Origin: Viola odorata
Taxonomy: Eukaryota > Streptophyta > Magnoliopsida > Malpighiales > Violaceae
Reading direction: 5' to 3'
Assembly: GCA_963691705.1 (NCBI GenBank)
Contig: OY829537.1
Span: 68,531,352-68,595,351 of the forward strand
Length of the DNA stretch: 64,000 nt
Shown: piece by piece, positions 10,756-22,828 of the stretch
Position numbering within the stretch: the first letter of the stretch is position 1
Layout: each line of letters starts with the position of its first letter
Translations under genes and position numbers: made by a program
Notes under the pieces: generated by a model
Seen by the model: only the letters and a program-made list of their open reading frames with translations
Databases searched by the model: none
Told to the model about the DNA's origin: nothing

Positions 10756-12363
10756 TGATCGTTAGTCAAATATACTTAAAATTATCCTGATGCCTAAATG
10801 CACAAATTAATGTGTACAGAGCAAGACAGGGTCGAACTGCAGAGATTGAAGGAATGAATTGCTAGTGAATATGTATGACAAGGCAATACGCAACAGATCT
10901 AACCAAAGTAATAGTAAAAAGGGGGGGGGGGGTTTATGTTGATTAATAAATTAATCAACGCAGAGTATGGGAGCTAAAAAAATAGAATTTGAAAGTACTT
11001 ATCTAGGGCATGAAAGTAAATCGTAATCCAGGGCAAGAGATGTAAATAGACTGAATTCAGGAAAAGTAATGAAAAGGATATTAATAAAATGGGACGAGAT
11101 CTTAGCGAAAGGTGCTCCCTTGGGTTGTTTTCTAGGTCGGCTAGTCATCGGTGCAGAGGTTTTCCAGACTCATGTGCAGATCTGCTATAGGGACCGCGTT
11201 TCCACACCGCATCCCCTGCTTACCTTCGTAGATAAAAGTCACCCCCCGTTTCCACATATGAGGTGACCTTGACGTTCAGCCATCCTCCCAGCTACCTCCC
11301 TTGTCATCAAAAGGTAACCTTGACCGTCCGGCCTGTCACGGGCTCGAAGTAGGGAGGCTAAATTCAGAACGCCCATGAAGGAGAGGTAAGACAGATCTAG
11401 GGCGCGATAGCTCAGCTTGTCAGACTCGTATCGCATACCCTAGATAACTGTTTACCCCTAGGTGAGGCCTCTCGCGCTGCCTCCCCTAGGTGTCTGCTCT
11501 AACTCCAGGGCTTCGCGTCAGTTATAACCCTGGAATATGACGTTACTCATGTAGAAATACTAAAAGATGATCAAGCTCTTAACATTTCTAGACAAGCATG
11601 TAATTAAATCGGTAAACAGTTATGTGTCACAAAAGAATATATTAAGCATGCATTAGACCTCTTAGCCGAACTCTACAACCCGTGGAACACCCTTCACCAA
11701 GAAAGGGATATTTAACTACTCATACTATAATATAAACAGTAGGTAGATAGAATCATACAATGATAAACTAAAGAAAGTAAAAAGGGAGTAGAGTAAACGA
11801 TAGATTAATTAAATAATCGAAGAGGAAAGTTGCTGACAATGGCTGCTCTTGATCGAGAAGAGGAGATGATCCCCAGAAAATAAATACTGAAACTAATGTA
11901 AGAAATTATCCTTGGAACAGGCGTCCCTACAAAAACCCTAAAACTATGCTTATATAGCCTAAACTAGCTAGGAGACAAAAACAGCTAAGGGCAATGAGGG
12001 CATGACAGCACATGTCCTTCCAAAAGCAATATTCTGGGATTCCTGACACGCCTAATGCCTTCTGGAAACGCCTGGGATTCCATGCGGATCTCAGAAGATG
12101 CTTTCTTTGGAAGAAGGCTCAGAACTGTCGAGGCCTTGAGACAGCACACTGGTCTGGTTCGCGTCGAGGTCTTGACGACATTCTTTCTTCTAGGCCTGGA
12201 AAATGGAAGTCCTCAGAAACGCTCTAAAATCGCTTCCTTTCGGTCTTTTCCCTCCTTTGATGCTAATCTGCAAATAAGATTGAAATGAGGGTCAAATGTC
12301 AACATCGGGCCCCCGAAAGGTCTAGAAAGGAGGGTAAAACTGAGAGTATGAAACATGCTATCA
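10756..12363 (-). repeat. Ath1 3' LTR (1608 bp, uninterrupted)
   Basis: Begins TGATCG and ends GCTATCA. It aligns along its length with the split upstream LTR (22093-22298 plus 38193-39620). Near 10951-10960 it contains the intact sequence AATCAACGCAGAGTATGG, the pre-insertion site into which Tat2 jumped in the other LTR. It is 26 bp shorter than its partner because the partner has a 26-bp tandem duplication. The short ORFs inside it are not conserved genes. Confidence 0.92.
11949..11959 (-). promoter_or_regulatory. TATA box in Ath1 3' LTR
   Basis: On the minus strand GGCTATATAAG is a good TATA box, and it is conserved in the partner LTR near 39208-39215. It is the likely promoter for the element transcript (inference). 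Confidence 0.5.
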
Positions 12364-12380
12364 AACATCCCCACACTGCC
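12364..12380 (-). promoter_or_regulatory. Ath1 polypurine tract next to 3' LTR
   Basis: On the minus strand GGGCAGTGTGGGGATGTT abuts the LTR start TGATAGC. A purine-rich AGTGTGGGG core at this place primes plus-strand synthesis in LTR retrotransposons. Confidence 0.65.
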
Positions 12381-14116
12381 CCTATGCTCGCCCTCGAGCA
12401 TAAACAAAATCGGAAAGCCACCTCATTCCTAAACATGTGTAATCAACTCCCAACACCTAGAATTGGCACGCCGTCCTACAAGCTACACCCATCCAGAACA
12501 AATCCAGACCTAGAAAAGCACCTACATCCGGCTGATAGAATAACGACCTTATCAACCAGACTTTTCCCTATTTAGCCTATTCACCAGCAGTCCTCACAAA
12601 GGTATGTATTTGCACTCATACTCAGAATAAAATATGTGTTTAGGCTACCACTCATGAATGCAAATAACACAACACAGGCATGGCTTGCACGTCAATCTAA
12701 GTACTGTAGAACACATGCATGGGCAATCAACAATTGGGAAAACAACGCATCAGCAGGAAGAAAGAAACGGGATCGAAGGAGCTAGAAAGGTGGAAGAGAG
12801 AAGTAGGAGATGTACAGAAGAGAAATGAGGGGAGGAAAGAAAGAAGGAAAAGAAGAAACCAGGCAAAACCTGGTTGGATCCCTTGGCTGGGAAAAAGCGA
12901 AGTGGTGAAGCAGCTTTCATCGAGGGCACGAGATGATTTGGGGGCTAGACAAAGGTCTTCTTTCGGGGGTAGGAAAAGTCTTCTTATTGAGGCTTCGGAT
13001 GCGGATGCTTTTACTTGGACATTCGGTGCCCTTCTCCTCTTATTTTTGAAAATTAAATGTTTATTTATTTTTTTATTTTTTTATTTTTTTTATTATTTTA
13101 ATTATTTTATAATTTTTTTTTTAGAGGAAAGGGCACGATATGATTTTACCAGGGCGCGAAACTTTCGATCTTCCGCTTAGCGCTTGCCCTTGATTTGCTT
13201 CCAACATCGATGGTGACTTCTTTTTCGCTTCCCCACACTTGAATGTTTCTGGGGTTCGAATTGTCTGAATGGTCTAGGGCTCGAAACTCTTTCGAGTTTT
13301 TGCTTTTCTTGCCCTAGATTCCTGCTTTCTACTCTGAAGTCTTTTGCTTTTGTCTTCCTTCCCCACACTTGGACTTGTCTATGCACTTTAGGTGTCTAGC
13401 CCTCGACGTTGCCCTCAATAATCGCTACCTCACCTGCCAAGGAAAAAGATCAAGAAAAGGCGAATGGTTAGGAAAGAGTATGAAAAGAAGAGGAATGTCG
13501 GGAGCTCGAAAAGAAAAGAGAGAGAGGGGGAAGAAGAGAAAGAAAGAGATATTGATGCGAAGTTTTCTGTCATATCTAAGCTTTCCCATGTCCTAACAGT
13601 GACTATACCCAGGGAAATCATGCAAACCTAGACTGTGCCTAGCTAAGCATTTTTTTCTCAAAAATAAAAGGACATGAAGATCAAATATGCTCACGGGATC
13701 AAATTATGACTACTGGTGTCGTGGCCGAGATATGGATATAAGGGCTAGCAGGTCTAAAAATGCATGTTCAAGCGTAGGTGTTATGGATGTCATGCTTCTT
13801 CTTTGCATCGAAAGTTGAAAAATGCATGCCAAAAATGAGGGTTTGAAATACTGATAGTGGGAAAATTTTCCTAGCAAGGCTAAAAATAAAATCCGAAGAT
13901 CATGCAATCATGCAGCAAACGTGAAAATAAACATGCAATCACACAGGAAAAACGCATAAATAATTCCCCTCCCCACACTTAGGCAGCGCATTGTCCTCAA
14001 TGCGGGGAGAGCATAAAAAGGAGTTCAAGAAATATAAGTACAGTACAAAGTAAAAATGGTAAAATTGTTTAGTGCCCCTTTCGGGGGCTGGAGAGATGAA
14101 AAGGTTCGGGGGTGGG
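12381..14116 (-). other. Ath1 spacer between env-like ORF and 3' LTR, with repeated polypurine-like motifs
   Basis: No supported gene. On the minus strand AAGTGTGGGG occurs at 13231-13240, 13361-13370 and 13971-13980 in addition to the variant at the LTR edge. The copy at 13971 is preceded on the sense strand by GCATTGAGGACAATGCG, an arrangement I associate with Athila-type elements downstream of their coding region. An A/T low-complexity run lies at about 13046-13122. Confidence 0.6.
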
Positions 14117-15913
14117 TTACTGGGGTGGCAAATTTTTGCGGGCAACTTCAGCCGTCAAAGCCTGAAGTTCCCGCAGGATAAGCTGGAGAAGTCTCGTCTG
14201 GGTCGGATCGTAGACGATGAGAGGAATCGGGGGCTGGCTTCCTGATGCCGCATTCTGGCCTTGTCGAGCTGCTTCCGCTTGGGGCAATTGCTTTTCGGGG
14301 GCTGGAGGAATGGCATTAGAGCGGGGGTCCGAAAGATCTGGATAGTCAAAGATGCCGTCATTCTTGGTCCCGAAAACCTTCTCCGCTGCTGGGGCACAAC
14401 CTGGATAAAAACTCAACACACCACGTGAGAGACATAAATGGCCCATGACATCCAAGGTTCGGATATCCAAATCCTTGAATGCCAGGGGCTCAGAAAGGTT
14501 ACTAGCAGCCAGGTCAATGTTACGCATCTTCACAGCAAACAGGGAGATAAGGGATCCAAAAATAGGCCCACGGCCACCATTTAATACATGAAAAATGCCC
14601 GAAGCTACCCAAAAACCTAGATTGACCCTACGTTTGTGTTTCATGCACCATAAAAAGAAAAGTTCTTGCACAGATATCTGTCCCGAGGAACCAAATCTTT
14701 CTGAAAAGGTGAGGGCTAGATACCGGTGCAGTATACGCAATGCAGGGTCAACTATTTCATGGGCTTTACTACCCTTAGGATCATACTTAACAGTAGGCTT
14801 ATTGGTTAGCTCACAAAAAGCAGCAGTGGCATCAAAAACAGATGGGATAACAGTTAAGGCATTCTTGTACAGAGGGGTGTTCAGTTTATCCTTAGTGACA
14901 AATCCCAACCAGCAATTAAATTCACCCAGTGTCAGATGCTCCCATTTGGTGGCTAGCCTAAAATTGATCAAACCAGGGGTAGAGGAGTTTGGACCGACCT
15001 TGCCCTTGGGCCTAAAAGTGCCATCTACCCAAAAAGTAGTAAAAAATTCAAGGGAAAGCTCAACAAAGATCGGGTGCTCCAAATAGAACAGAGACTCCCA
15101 ACCAATGTTGGCTACATACTCCCTGATCTTGGACTCAATGCCCATCTTAGCAAGAAAATCAAAATCTAGGCGCGCACATGAACTAACGCCCTTGGAATTC
15201 AGCAAAGTTAACTTGTCAAGAGAAGGTTTATCATTAAAGACAATCCATTCATGGGGTGAGGAAAGGTCAGAAGTCACCTATTGTGAGCTGGATCTGGGGA
15301 TGGATGAAGGCGCTGGGGTCTCGACCTCGACATCCTCATCTGTTTCGGGGGCCCGAAGCTTCTTGGAACTCGAGGGCTTGCCGGTACTGGTGGCTGAAAG
15401 TTTCCTCTTGAGACTCACTGGTGTACCGACTGCAGTTGGCTGCCATGGCTTGGCCTCAGCTTTGGACTTCCCTTTCTTAGCCGCTGATCTTCCCGCGACT
15501 ACTTTCTATTTTCTCTCTACCTCCTCTGCAGCTTCCTGGGCCTCGAGATCTTCCTCCTCTTCGTCTCCTTCGCTGCCCTCAACTTCCCCGCTTTCTCTCG
15601 TTCCCTCCTCCATGACCTCGGGGTTTTCATTCTCCTGGCCAATACCCGTCATGGTCGGAGGAATGGAGCCTATGACTTCTATATCATCTTCCACCGGGGT
15701 GAACTATCTGATCTGCTCCACGGTTGTGGGTGAGACCGCCGTGGGAGAGGGAATGGGACGTGGGTTGACCGACGGTGGTGTGACTATTTTATATGAAGCC
15801 GAGTTCGGTGTAGCTGACTGGGATCTAGATCTGGAAGGAACGGGGGTGGAAGTGTCCACCGGTTTAGGTCCAGCAGCGTTCTTGCGGGCTGGCTTTTTAG
15901 TCTTATGTGCCAT
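14117..15913 (-). pseudogene. Ath1 env-like / Athila ORF-1 family protein, three in-frame TAG stops
   Basis: The ATG at 15913 opens MAHKTKKPARK, followed by a Ser/Thr/Pro-rich N-terminal region, an acidic stretch (around EGDEEEEDLEAQEAAEE) and, from about 15277 down, a conserved globular part with SPHEWIVF, FLAKMGI, VELSLEFFTTFW, TLGEFNCWLG and LFFLWCMKHKRRVNLG. This resembles the Athila ORF-1 family (PF03078) found in the env position. One frame runs through, broken by TAG near 15710, 15503 and 15281. The open frame after the last TAG begins at a GTG, which is not a credible start. I see no clear signal peptide or transmembrane helix, so an envelope role is unproven. Confidence 0.75.
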
Positions 15914-16452
15914 TGATGGTGAGGGAAGGAAGACAGTATTGGGGATGGAGATGGTGGTGGAAAGAGGATAGGGTTGCGTGTTTGGTGAGGGAGAGAGGTG
16001 AAAGTGATATGAGTGAAGATTGTGTGGGAGCGTGGGAGAGAGAGTGTAAATCACAGGTGGCAATAAATGGCGCGGCTTTTGTATTGATGAGGCCTGCCTT
16101 TACTGCGCTTGTTAGGCCACGTGGCATCCTGGGCGTGGAGCACGACGGCCCATACGTATCTCAACTGCCTAAAAAGGAGAACAACTTTTAAATTTTGAAA
16201 AGGGAGTCGGTTGATATAAGATATGGACAAAAAGAGAGAATAAAGGTGAGTTAATGCTAAATAAAAGGAATAAAATCATAGGTGAAAGGGATATACTATA
16301 TACAATTAACAAAACCTGGGAATAAAATCAAATAAAATCAGAGAATCCAAAAAGGCGGAGAGAAGATAAAGGGGAGAGAAATGATTCAGACGGCATATCA
16401 AATGCCTCCAGCGTGGTCCATTTACTCATCGGGACCTCGACGTGCTTTGATA
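15914..16452 (-). other. Ath1 spacer between integrase and env-like ORF
   Basis: About 540 bases with no supported gene on either strand. In Athila-type elements this stretch holds the junction or leader for the downstream ORF; I see no clear splice acceptor that I would defend. Confidence 0.4.
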
Positions 16453-17700
16453 CTCTAGGTCTGGACAGGTGGGACATCCACCATAGCCTCCTCAACAACC
16501 GAGGGCTGGAAACCTTCATAGAAGGGCTTCAGTCTCTGCCCACTGACCTTGAAGATGATTCCTATGACCGGGTTCTGAATTTCAACTGCTCCATGGGTGT
16601 AGATTGTCGTGACCATGGAAGGTCATGACCATTTGGATTTCAGCTTCCCAGCGAAGAGTCGTAGGCGTGAGTTGTACAACAAGACTTGCTGTCCGACTAA
16701 GAATGTTTTGGGATGAAGGTGCCTATCGGGATAAGCTTTTGTCTTGCCCTTATAGAGTAGGGCATTCTCATAAGCATCATCCCTTAATTCCTCTAGCTCT
16801 TGAATTTGCAATCGCCTATATTGGTCAGCGAGGCCTAGATTTGTGTTCACTTTTCTGATAGCCCAGAAAGCCTTCTGCTCTATCTCCACTGGGAGATGGC
16901 ACAACTTCCCATAAACAAGTCTGTAAGGGGTCATTCCTATCGGGGTCTTGAAAGCTGTACGATAGGCCTATAGAGCATCACCCAGTTTCAAACTCCAATC
17001 CTTTCTGGACTGGTTAACGGTCTTCTCAAGAATGGATTTGATCTCACGGTTGGAGACCTCGGCTTGACCATTAGTCTGAGGGTGATAAGCAGTGGATGTT
17101 CTATGGTGGACTCCATACTTTGTCAAAAGAGAGGACACAACACGGTTGCAAAAGTGGGTACCCCTATCGCTGATCAGCGCTCTAGGTGTACCGAACCAGT
17201 TGAAGATATTGGTGCGGAGGAAATTCACGACCACCTTGGAATCGTCCGTTCGAGTAGCCTTGGCCTCGACCCATTTAAAGACATAATCGACGGCCAAAAG
17301 GATGTAGATGTTGCCAAAGGAATTGGGAAAAGGGCCCATAAAGTCTATACCCCAGATATCAAAGATCTCGCAAGCAATAATGTTTGTCAAGGGCATCTGA
17401 TTCTTGGCCCCGATATGTCCAGTGGCCTGACATTGGCGGCACGAAGCGCAAAACATGTAACTGTCCTTGAAAATGGTGGGCCAGTACAGACCAGCTTCCA
17501 GAACCTTCAGGGCAGTTTTCTTGGCCGCGAAATGGCCTCCTTCTGAATGGCAGAATTTAAGGATCGAGGGCACCTCGTCCATGGTTACACATCTACGAAT
17601 GATCTGATCCGAACAGTGCTTACATAGGTAGGGACTGTCCCATATGTAGTATTTTTCTTGTCTTCTGATTCTATTGCATTCGGAGGGAGTGACATCAGCT
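16453..17700 (-). pseudogene. Ath1 integrase
   Basis: C-terminal part of the polyprotein. Conserved blocks in order: [13 protein letters not shown] and [11 protein letters not shown] of the zinc-binding finger, [12 protein letters not shown] (first Asp), [11 protein letters not shown] (second Asp) and [18 protein letters not shown] (Glu), giving the DDE catalytic triad. The chain continues through [10 protein letters not shown] to the stop near 16453-16455. TAG replaces Trp just before AYRTAF (near 16970) and TGA replaces a Gly codon near 16623. It is adjacent to RNase H in one reading frame. The enzyme would insert element cDNA, but this copy is broken. Confidence 0.85.
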
Positions 17701-19118
17701 GGGTAAGTGCCTGTTGCACAAAAGTTTGCAATATCGGAAAACCATGGGGAATAAACAGCTTGGGCTAAACATAATTGCTCGTCTGGAAAAGCATCCCGGA
17801 TAGGCTCAAGCGAATTATCTTCTTGGGCTGGAAGTCTACTCAAGTGATCTGCCACAAGGTTTTCTTTTCCGACCTTATCTTTGATAGCGATATCAAATTC
17901 TTGTAGGAGCAAGATCCAACCAATAAGCCGAGGTTTGGCATCAGCTTTGGTCAACAAACACCGAAGGGCAGAATGGTCAGAGTAGACGAGGACATGGGTT
18001 CCTAGCAGATATTGTCTGAACTTGTCTAGGGCATAGACTACGACCAGAAGTTCTTTCTCTGTGGTAGTGTAGTTCTGCTGGGACGGGTCTAACAGCTTGG
18101 AAGCATAATAGATGACATGGGTCTCCTTATCCTTCTTCTGACCCAAAACGGCGCCTAGGGCCTAGTTAGTGGCATCACACATGACCTCGAAAGGTAGTGT
18201 CCAGTCGGGAGCTCGAATAATCGGGGCCGAGATAAGTTTGTTCTTGAGAAGTTCAAAAGCGGTTTTGCAGGCCTCGCTGAAATCAAAGGACACGTCCTTC
18301 TGGAGCAAGTGACACATGGGTTGGGCAATCTTGGAAAAATCCTTAATGAATCTTCGATAGAAACCGGCATGGTCTAGAAAAGATCTCACATCGCGGACAC
18401 AGGATGGGTAGGGCAGGGATTCTATTACTTCTATCTTGGCTTTGTCAACCTCAATTCCCTTGGCCGAGATAACATGACCAAGCACCAGGGCTCGATCCAC
18501 CATGAAGTGACATTTTCCAAAATTTAGGACAAGATTCGTCTCAATGCAGTGCTCTAGGCACCTTTTCAGATTGTTCATGCATTCTTCAAAAGAATTTCCA
18601 TAGACGGTGAAGTCGTCCATGAAGACTTCGATTCCATCTTCAACTAGTTTAGAGAAAATGCTGACCATACAACGTTGGAAAGTGACAGGAGTGTTACACA
18701 GACCGAAGGGCATGCGTCTATACGCGAAGGTCCCGAAAGGGCAGGTAAAGGTGGTCTTTTCCTGGTCTTCAGGAGCAACTGGGATCTGATGGAATCCGGA
18801 GTAACCGTCTAGACAGCAATAATGGGTTTTACCGGCGAGGCGTTCTAGCATCTGATCGATGAAGGGCAGGGGAAAATGATCTTTCCTGGTAGCGGAATTC
18901 AGCCGGCGGTAGTCAATACACACTCTCCACCCATTCTGGATCCGGGTAGGAATGGATTCGCCATCTTGACTGATAGTGATGGTTATGCCTGTTTTCTTGG
19001 GCACGACCTGGATAGGGCTGACCCAAGGGCTATCTGAGATGGGGTAGATAACTCCCGCATCTAACAACTTGAGAATCTCTTTCTTCACCACTTCCATCAT
19101 GGGCAGATTAAGTCGTCT
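17701..19118 (-). pseudogene. Ath1 reverse transcriptase and RNase H
   Basis: RT blocks: VVPKKTG, WRVCIDYRRLN, LDGYSGFHQIP, TFAYRRMPFGLCN and the catalytic FMDDFTVYG, the Athila form of YVDD. These are followed by VRSFLDHAGFYRRFIKDFS. RNase H has [32 protein letters not shown] and [14 protein letters not shown] interrupts before RRLNLPMMEV (near 19121, where Ath3 has CAG) and another TAG lies before ALGAVLGQ (near 18165). Only one RNase H is present, unlike the Tat-like elements here. Confidence 0.9.
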
Positions 19119-20606
19119 CTAGGGCTGGCGAATGGTCTTGGTTGCGTCCTCTAGGTGGATATGATGAGTGCATAATGCTGGAGACAAGCCCTTAATGTCC
19201 GCAATGGTCCATCCTATGGCTTGTCTGAAGTTCCTTAGCAAGGAAACTAACTTGGACTCCTCAAGGTCTTTGAGCTTGTTGGAGATAATGACAGGTAGAG
19301 AGTTATCGGGGCCTAGATAAGCATATTTCAAATGGGTAGGTAGTGGCTTTAGATATAGGGCTGGAGCCTGATCAATAGAGGGAAATAACTTAGCATGACC
19401 TGGATATTCGGGAGACTGATTTGGAGACTCATACTGAGCAACAGTGCATTCTTCAAGGTCAGCGACGACAGAGTGTAGTTCAGATGGAATAGGAAGCGTC
19501 GAGGCCACGACATCTAGAAGGGCTAGCGTCAGACTCCTGTCAAGGGCAAATTGCAAGGGGTCAGTATAATATATGTCATCAATCTCCCCTATAATGGGGT
19601 CAACAATATCAACATAATTCACATTAGAAAATTCAGAGGGGTATCGCATGGCTTCTAGCATATTGAATTTGATGATCTCTCCATCAAATTTGAGGGAAAT
19701 GGTGGCATCATGAACATCAATCTTTGCTCGGGCTGTGGCCAGAAATGGGCGGCCTAGAAAAACATCTGTGGATTTGGTGGAGTCTTCGTTCTCCATTGCA
19801 ATCACATAAAAATCAGCAGGGAACAAGAATTCTCCTACTTGGACCAAGACATCCTTGATTATCCCCTCGGGGTAGATGATAGAGCGGTCAGCAAGTTGGA
19901 TGGCGAGGGCTGTAGGCACGAGAGGTTCGAGGCCTAGACTGTGGTAGATTATCAAGGGCATGACATTGATTCCTGCTCCGAGGTCCCACATTGGCCTTGC
20001 CAAAACTGTTCCAATTTGGCCAGGGATTATGAACATGCCTTGATCTTTGCATTTCAGAGGGATCCGACGCTGGATATGTGCAGACGCGTTGGCCCCTACG
20101 CTGATCTTGTTAACTTCAGCGAACTTATTTTTGTTCGTGCATAATTGCTTCAGGAATTTGGCATAGCGAGGGACATTTTTCACGGCCTGTAGAAGAGGGA
20201 TGTTGACAACCACTTTACTGAACATTTCAAAGATTTCGCGATCCTCCCTATCTTTCTTGGCCTTGACCAATCTGTGAGGGAACGGGGGCTCGAGAATCTT
20301 ATGAATGTACTCTTGAGTAAATTCTGGTGGGTTGGGGTCATTCCTTGGTGAACCTCTAGGGGAGCGGATTCTGTCTTCGTTAACTTCCACGAATCTAGGG
20401 ACCTTGGGGAGCTTTGTTCTAGGTTTAGGCCGGATTTCGGCCTCTGGAGAATTTTCAATATCTTGGGCTGGAAGCTCTGGTGGGTTCAAAGTTGTTCCAC
20501 TGCGCAAGGTTAAAGCGCAAACATTGTGCTTGGGATTTGTTTCTGTCTGGGGTGGCAGTCTGCCATGATTAGTCAACTCTTGCAATTTGGGAGTCAGGGC
20601 ACTCAT
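19119..20606 (-). pseudogene. Ath1 protease region
   Basis: Open from the Met at 20606 to the TAG at 19119-19121. N-terminal part has LTLRSGTTLNPP. The conserved segment FPHRLVKAKKDRE and NIPLLQAVKNVPRYAKFLK precedes the aspartic protease core WDLGAGINVMPL and the ILGRPF-type block FLGRPFLATARAKIDVHD. The active-site motif is DLGAG. Upstream the frame runs back into gag through a TAG near 20636, so the Met is probably internal. Confidence 0.8.
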
Positions 20607-22034
20607 TTGCTTCTTAAGTTCATCTATTTCTTTCTACTGCTCGGGATTCTTAGGAAATTTCAGTAGTCGGGGGCTGGACAAAAGTCTGGTCTGGAGGATG
20701 GACAAAGGTCTGATCCTGAGGAGGTTGGCGTTGATACTGGTTTTGATGAAATGTGGGTCGAGGTTTGAAATTTGGCATATTAGGAGGGGGATTTCCATAG
20801 GGGTTCTGGTGCTGTTGATGGCTAGGTCCCGAAAGCTGAGTGTTAGGGACCCATCCTGGGTTTGGTTGTTTCCAGCCTTGATTGTAAGTCTGAGCTTAAG
20901 AGACTGGAATAAATTGGCCGGCAGCATTCACTTATATTTCCTCCGAAATATGGGGACATGCATCAGTGGGGTGATCCACGAAATTGCATATCTGGCAGGC
21001 CTTGACAGGTGCGGGTTGTGCGGTTATGAAGTTTTGGAACATTCCTGTGAGAGAAGATATCTGGTTCTGAAGGGCAGCTACTTGGGCATCCTGGCCTGGA
21101 TTGTTGGCAAGGTCATCAGAGGTATTCTTGGCCATGAGCTCTATTGTTGCTCGTGCGGCTCTTGGAGTTAGAGCAGTCAAGGATCTATTGGCAGCTGTGT
21201 TAAGCAACGCCTTATCCTGAGCCTTGAGGCCTTCACAAAAGTATTGAACCAAAGCGTGCTCGGTAAGATTGTGGGTTGGGAAACTCGATTGCATCTTCTG
21301 GAATCTCTCATAGTACTGGGCTAGAGTCTCTTCTTTCTTCTAAACAATGGAGACGAGTTGCTTGCGCGTGGTATTGGAGATAGAAGTTGGGTAATACTTC
21401 TCAGTGAAGATTTTTGACATGTCCGCCCAAGAACGAATAGATCTTGCGGGAAGGTCGTAATACCAATCTAGGGCATCATCTTTGAGAGACCACTAGAATG
21501 CGCGAAGCTTGGCCTGCTCAATACTAACGTTGGCAGGTTTCATGGCCTCGCAAATAGAGTGGAGCTGTTGAAGATGGCGAAGAGCATTTTCCTTGGCTAC
21601 CCCTCGAAAAGTAGGCAGATGATGAAGTACGGCGGACTTCAGAGTCCAGTCATTAGGAACATTGGGCCAGTCAATGCAGCTACTGGCCATATCGGGGGTT
21701 GCATGGAAATTGTCGATGGTTTGTTGGTCTGGGGTGGTGTTGGATCTTCGTAGTTCTCACGGTTGTTACGGTTGTCATTGTTGGCTAGGTCATCCATTGC
21801 TGGAAAATTAAAGTGGTCTGGTATGGGGTTTTCGGGATCACGATGGAGAAAGGTCAGGTCTACGAAAAGCTGATGTTCCTGGTCATCCAGATTAGAAGGG
21901 GATCCGTCGAGGGCAGGATGTGGGATCACTTTAAGATGAGCAGATGTTCCTTGAGCTTGCCTACGAAGTCCTCTTTTCGTTCTGGTCAACTCGAGGTCTA
22001 GAGGGAGTAGATCGGGGGCAGACCTCCTGGTCAT
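20607..22034 (-). pseudogene. gag: Ath1 gag
   Basis: The ATG at 22032-22034 follows the PBS by about 36 bases. The capsid-like region matches Ath3: WTLKSAVLHHLPTFRG, HLQQLHSICEA, then FCEGLKAQDKALLN. A CX2CX4HX4C zinc knuckle (CQICNFVDHPTDACPH) lies near 20950-21000. A frameshift near 21690, TAG codons near 21495 and 21342 (the latter at a CAG of Ath3), and TAA codons near 20932 and 20895 break the frame. The region then leads into protease. Gag would form the particle that packages the element RNA. Confidence 0.85.
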
Positions 22035-22069
22035 ACAATAAAAACAAAAACAAAATCAGTACCGTTCAA

Positions 22070-22087
22070 TCCCCCGCTACGACGCCA
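22070..22087 (-). other. Ath1 primer-binding site
   Basis: On the minus strand TGGCGTCGTAGCGGGGGA lies 5 bases inside the upstream LTR. It is a diverged form of TGGCGCCGTTGCCGGGGA, which is known in Athila-type elements as complementary to the 3' end of tRNA-Asp. Confidence 0.75.
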
Positions 22088-22092
22088 AAATT

Positions 22093-22298
22093 TGATCGTC
22101 AGTCAAATATACTTAACTTTATCCTGATGCCTAAATGCACAAATTAATGTGTACAGAGCAAGACAGGGTCGAACCGCAGAGATTGAAGGAATGAATTGCT
22201 AGTGAATATGTATGATAAGGCAATACGCAAGAGATCTAACCAAAGTAACAGTGAAAAGGGGGAGGGGGGTTTATGTTGATTAATAAATTAATCAACGC
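22093..22298 (-). repeat. Ath1 5' LTR, inner part (left of Tat2)
   Basis: Begins TGATCGTCAGTC and matches 10756-10960 of the 3' LTR with about 8-9 substitutions in 206 bases. It stops at AACGC, where Tat2 begins, and resumes at 38193. Confidence 0.9.
22294..22298. repeat. Left target-site duplication of Tat2 (AACGC)
   Basis: AACGC precedes the Tat2 LTR and is repeated at 38188-38192 after the other LTR. The empty site AATCAACGCAGAGTATGG is seen once in the Ath1 3' LTR. Confidence 0.93.
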
Positions 22299-22828
22299 TG
22301 ATAAGATCCGAGATCTCTTCTGGTCGGAAACGGCTGCTGCAGCTAGTCGGAGGGGAAGCGATCGACGTCGGAGGTACCTGCAAAGCGCCGGAGGGGGACT
22401 CCGGCGTAGACACTCCGATGCTTAAGTCAGTTCGAGTTTTCAGAATGGTAGAGGTTCTCCAAGATGATCCCGATCTTACCTTCTGTTTGGAATCCGTGGG
22501 GTATTTATACCCTTAAGATGGCGATACCTAACAGCGATAGGGGTAGGCAACGTTGGCGACCATCGCTTCGGGCGATATCAGTTCCGTCATTGGGGGCGAT
22601 AATCATGTAGGGTCTATCGGGAGCGATATCCTCCTTGGTCCCCTAGGATGGGATGACGCCGTGCGCATAAAGGTGCGTGAGATCCCCCCCCCCGCTGAAG
22701 TCGACCATCCTAGGAATTTTCCGCTGGCCCAGGCGATAGGTTGACATTTCAGGGAAGCGTATAGAAACTTGCCCGGGATTGATGCCGTAGCCCCAATGTT
22801 ACCGTCAGGAGCATTCCAATTGTTATCA
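22299..22828 (-). repeat. Tat2 3' LTR (530 bp)
   Basis: Starts TGATAAGATCC and ends GTTATCA. It is almost identical to 37660-38187. It contains at least six GCGATA words. A GGGGTATTTATA segment near 22498-22509 (minus strand TATAAATA) is a candidate TATA box for the sense transcript. Confidence 0.95.

Noticed and set aside
12600..13400. CRISPR-like or satellite array
   Set aside because: Recurring words are only polypurine-like motifs and A/T runs with irregular spacing.
15105..15971. Long + strand open frame (288 codons)
   Set aside because: It is the reverse-strand shadow of the Ath1 env-like ORF, with a Ser-rich, low-complexity product and no homology.
20587..21171. + strand open frame of 194 codons
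   Set aside because: Opposite strand of Ath1 gag and protease; hydrophobic shadow product.
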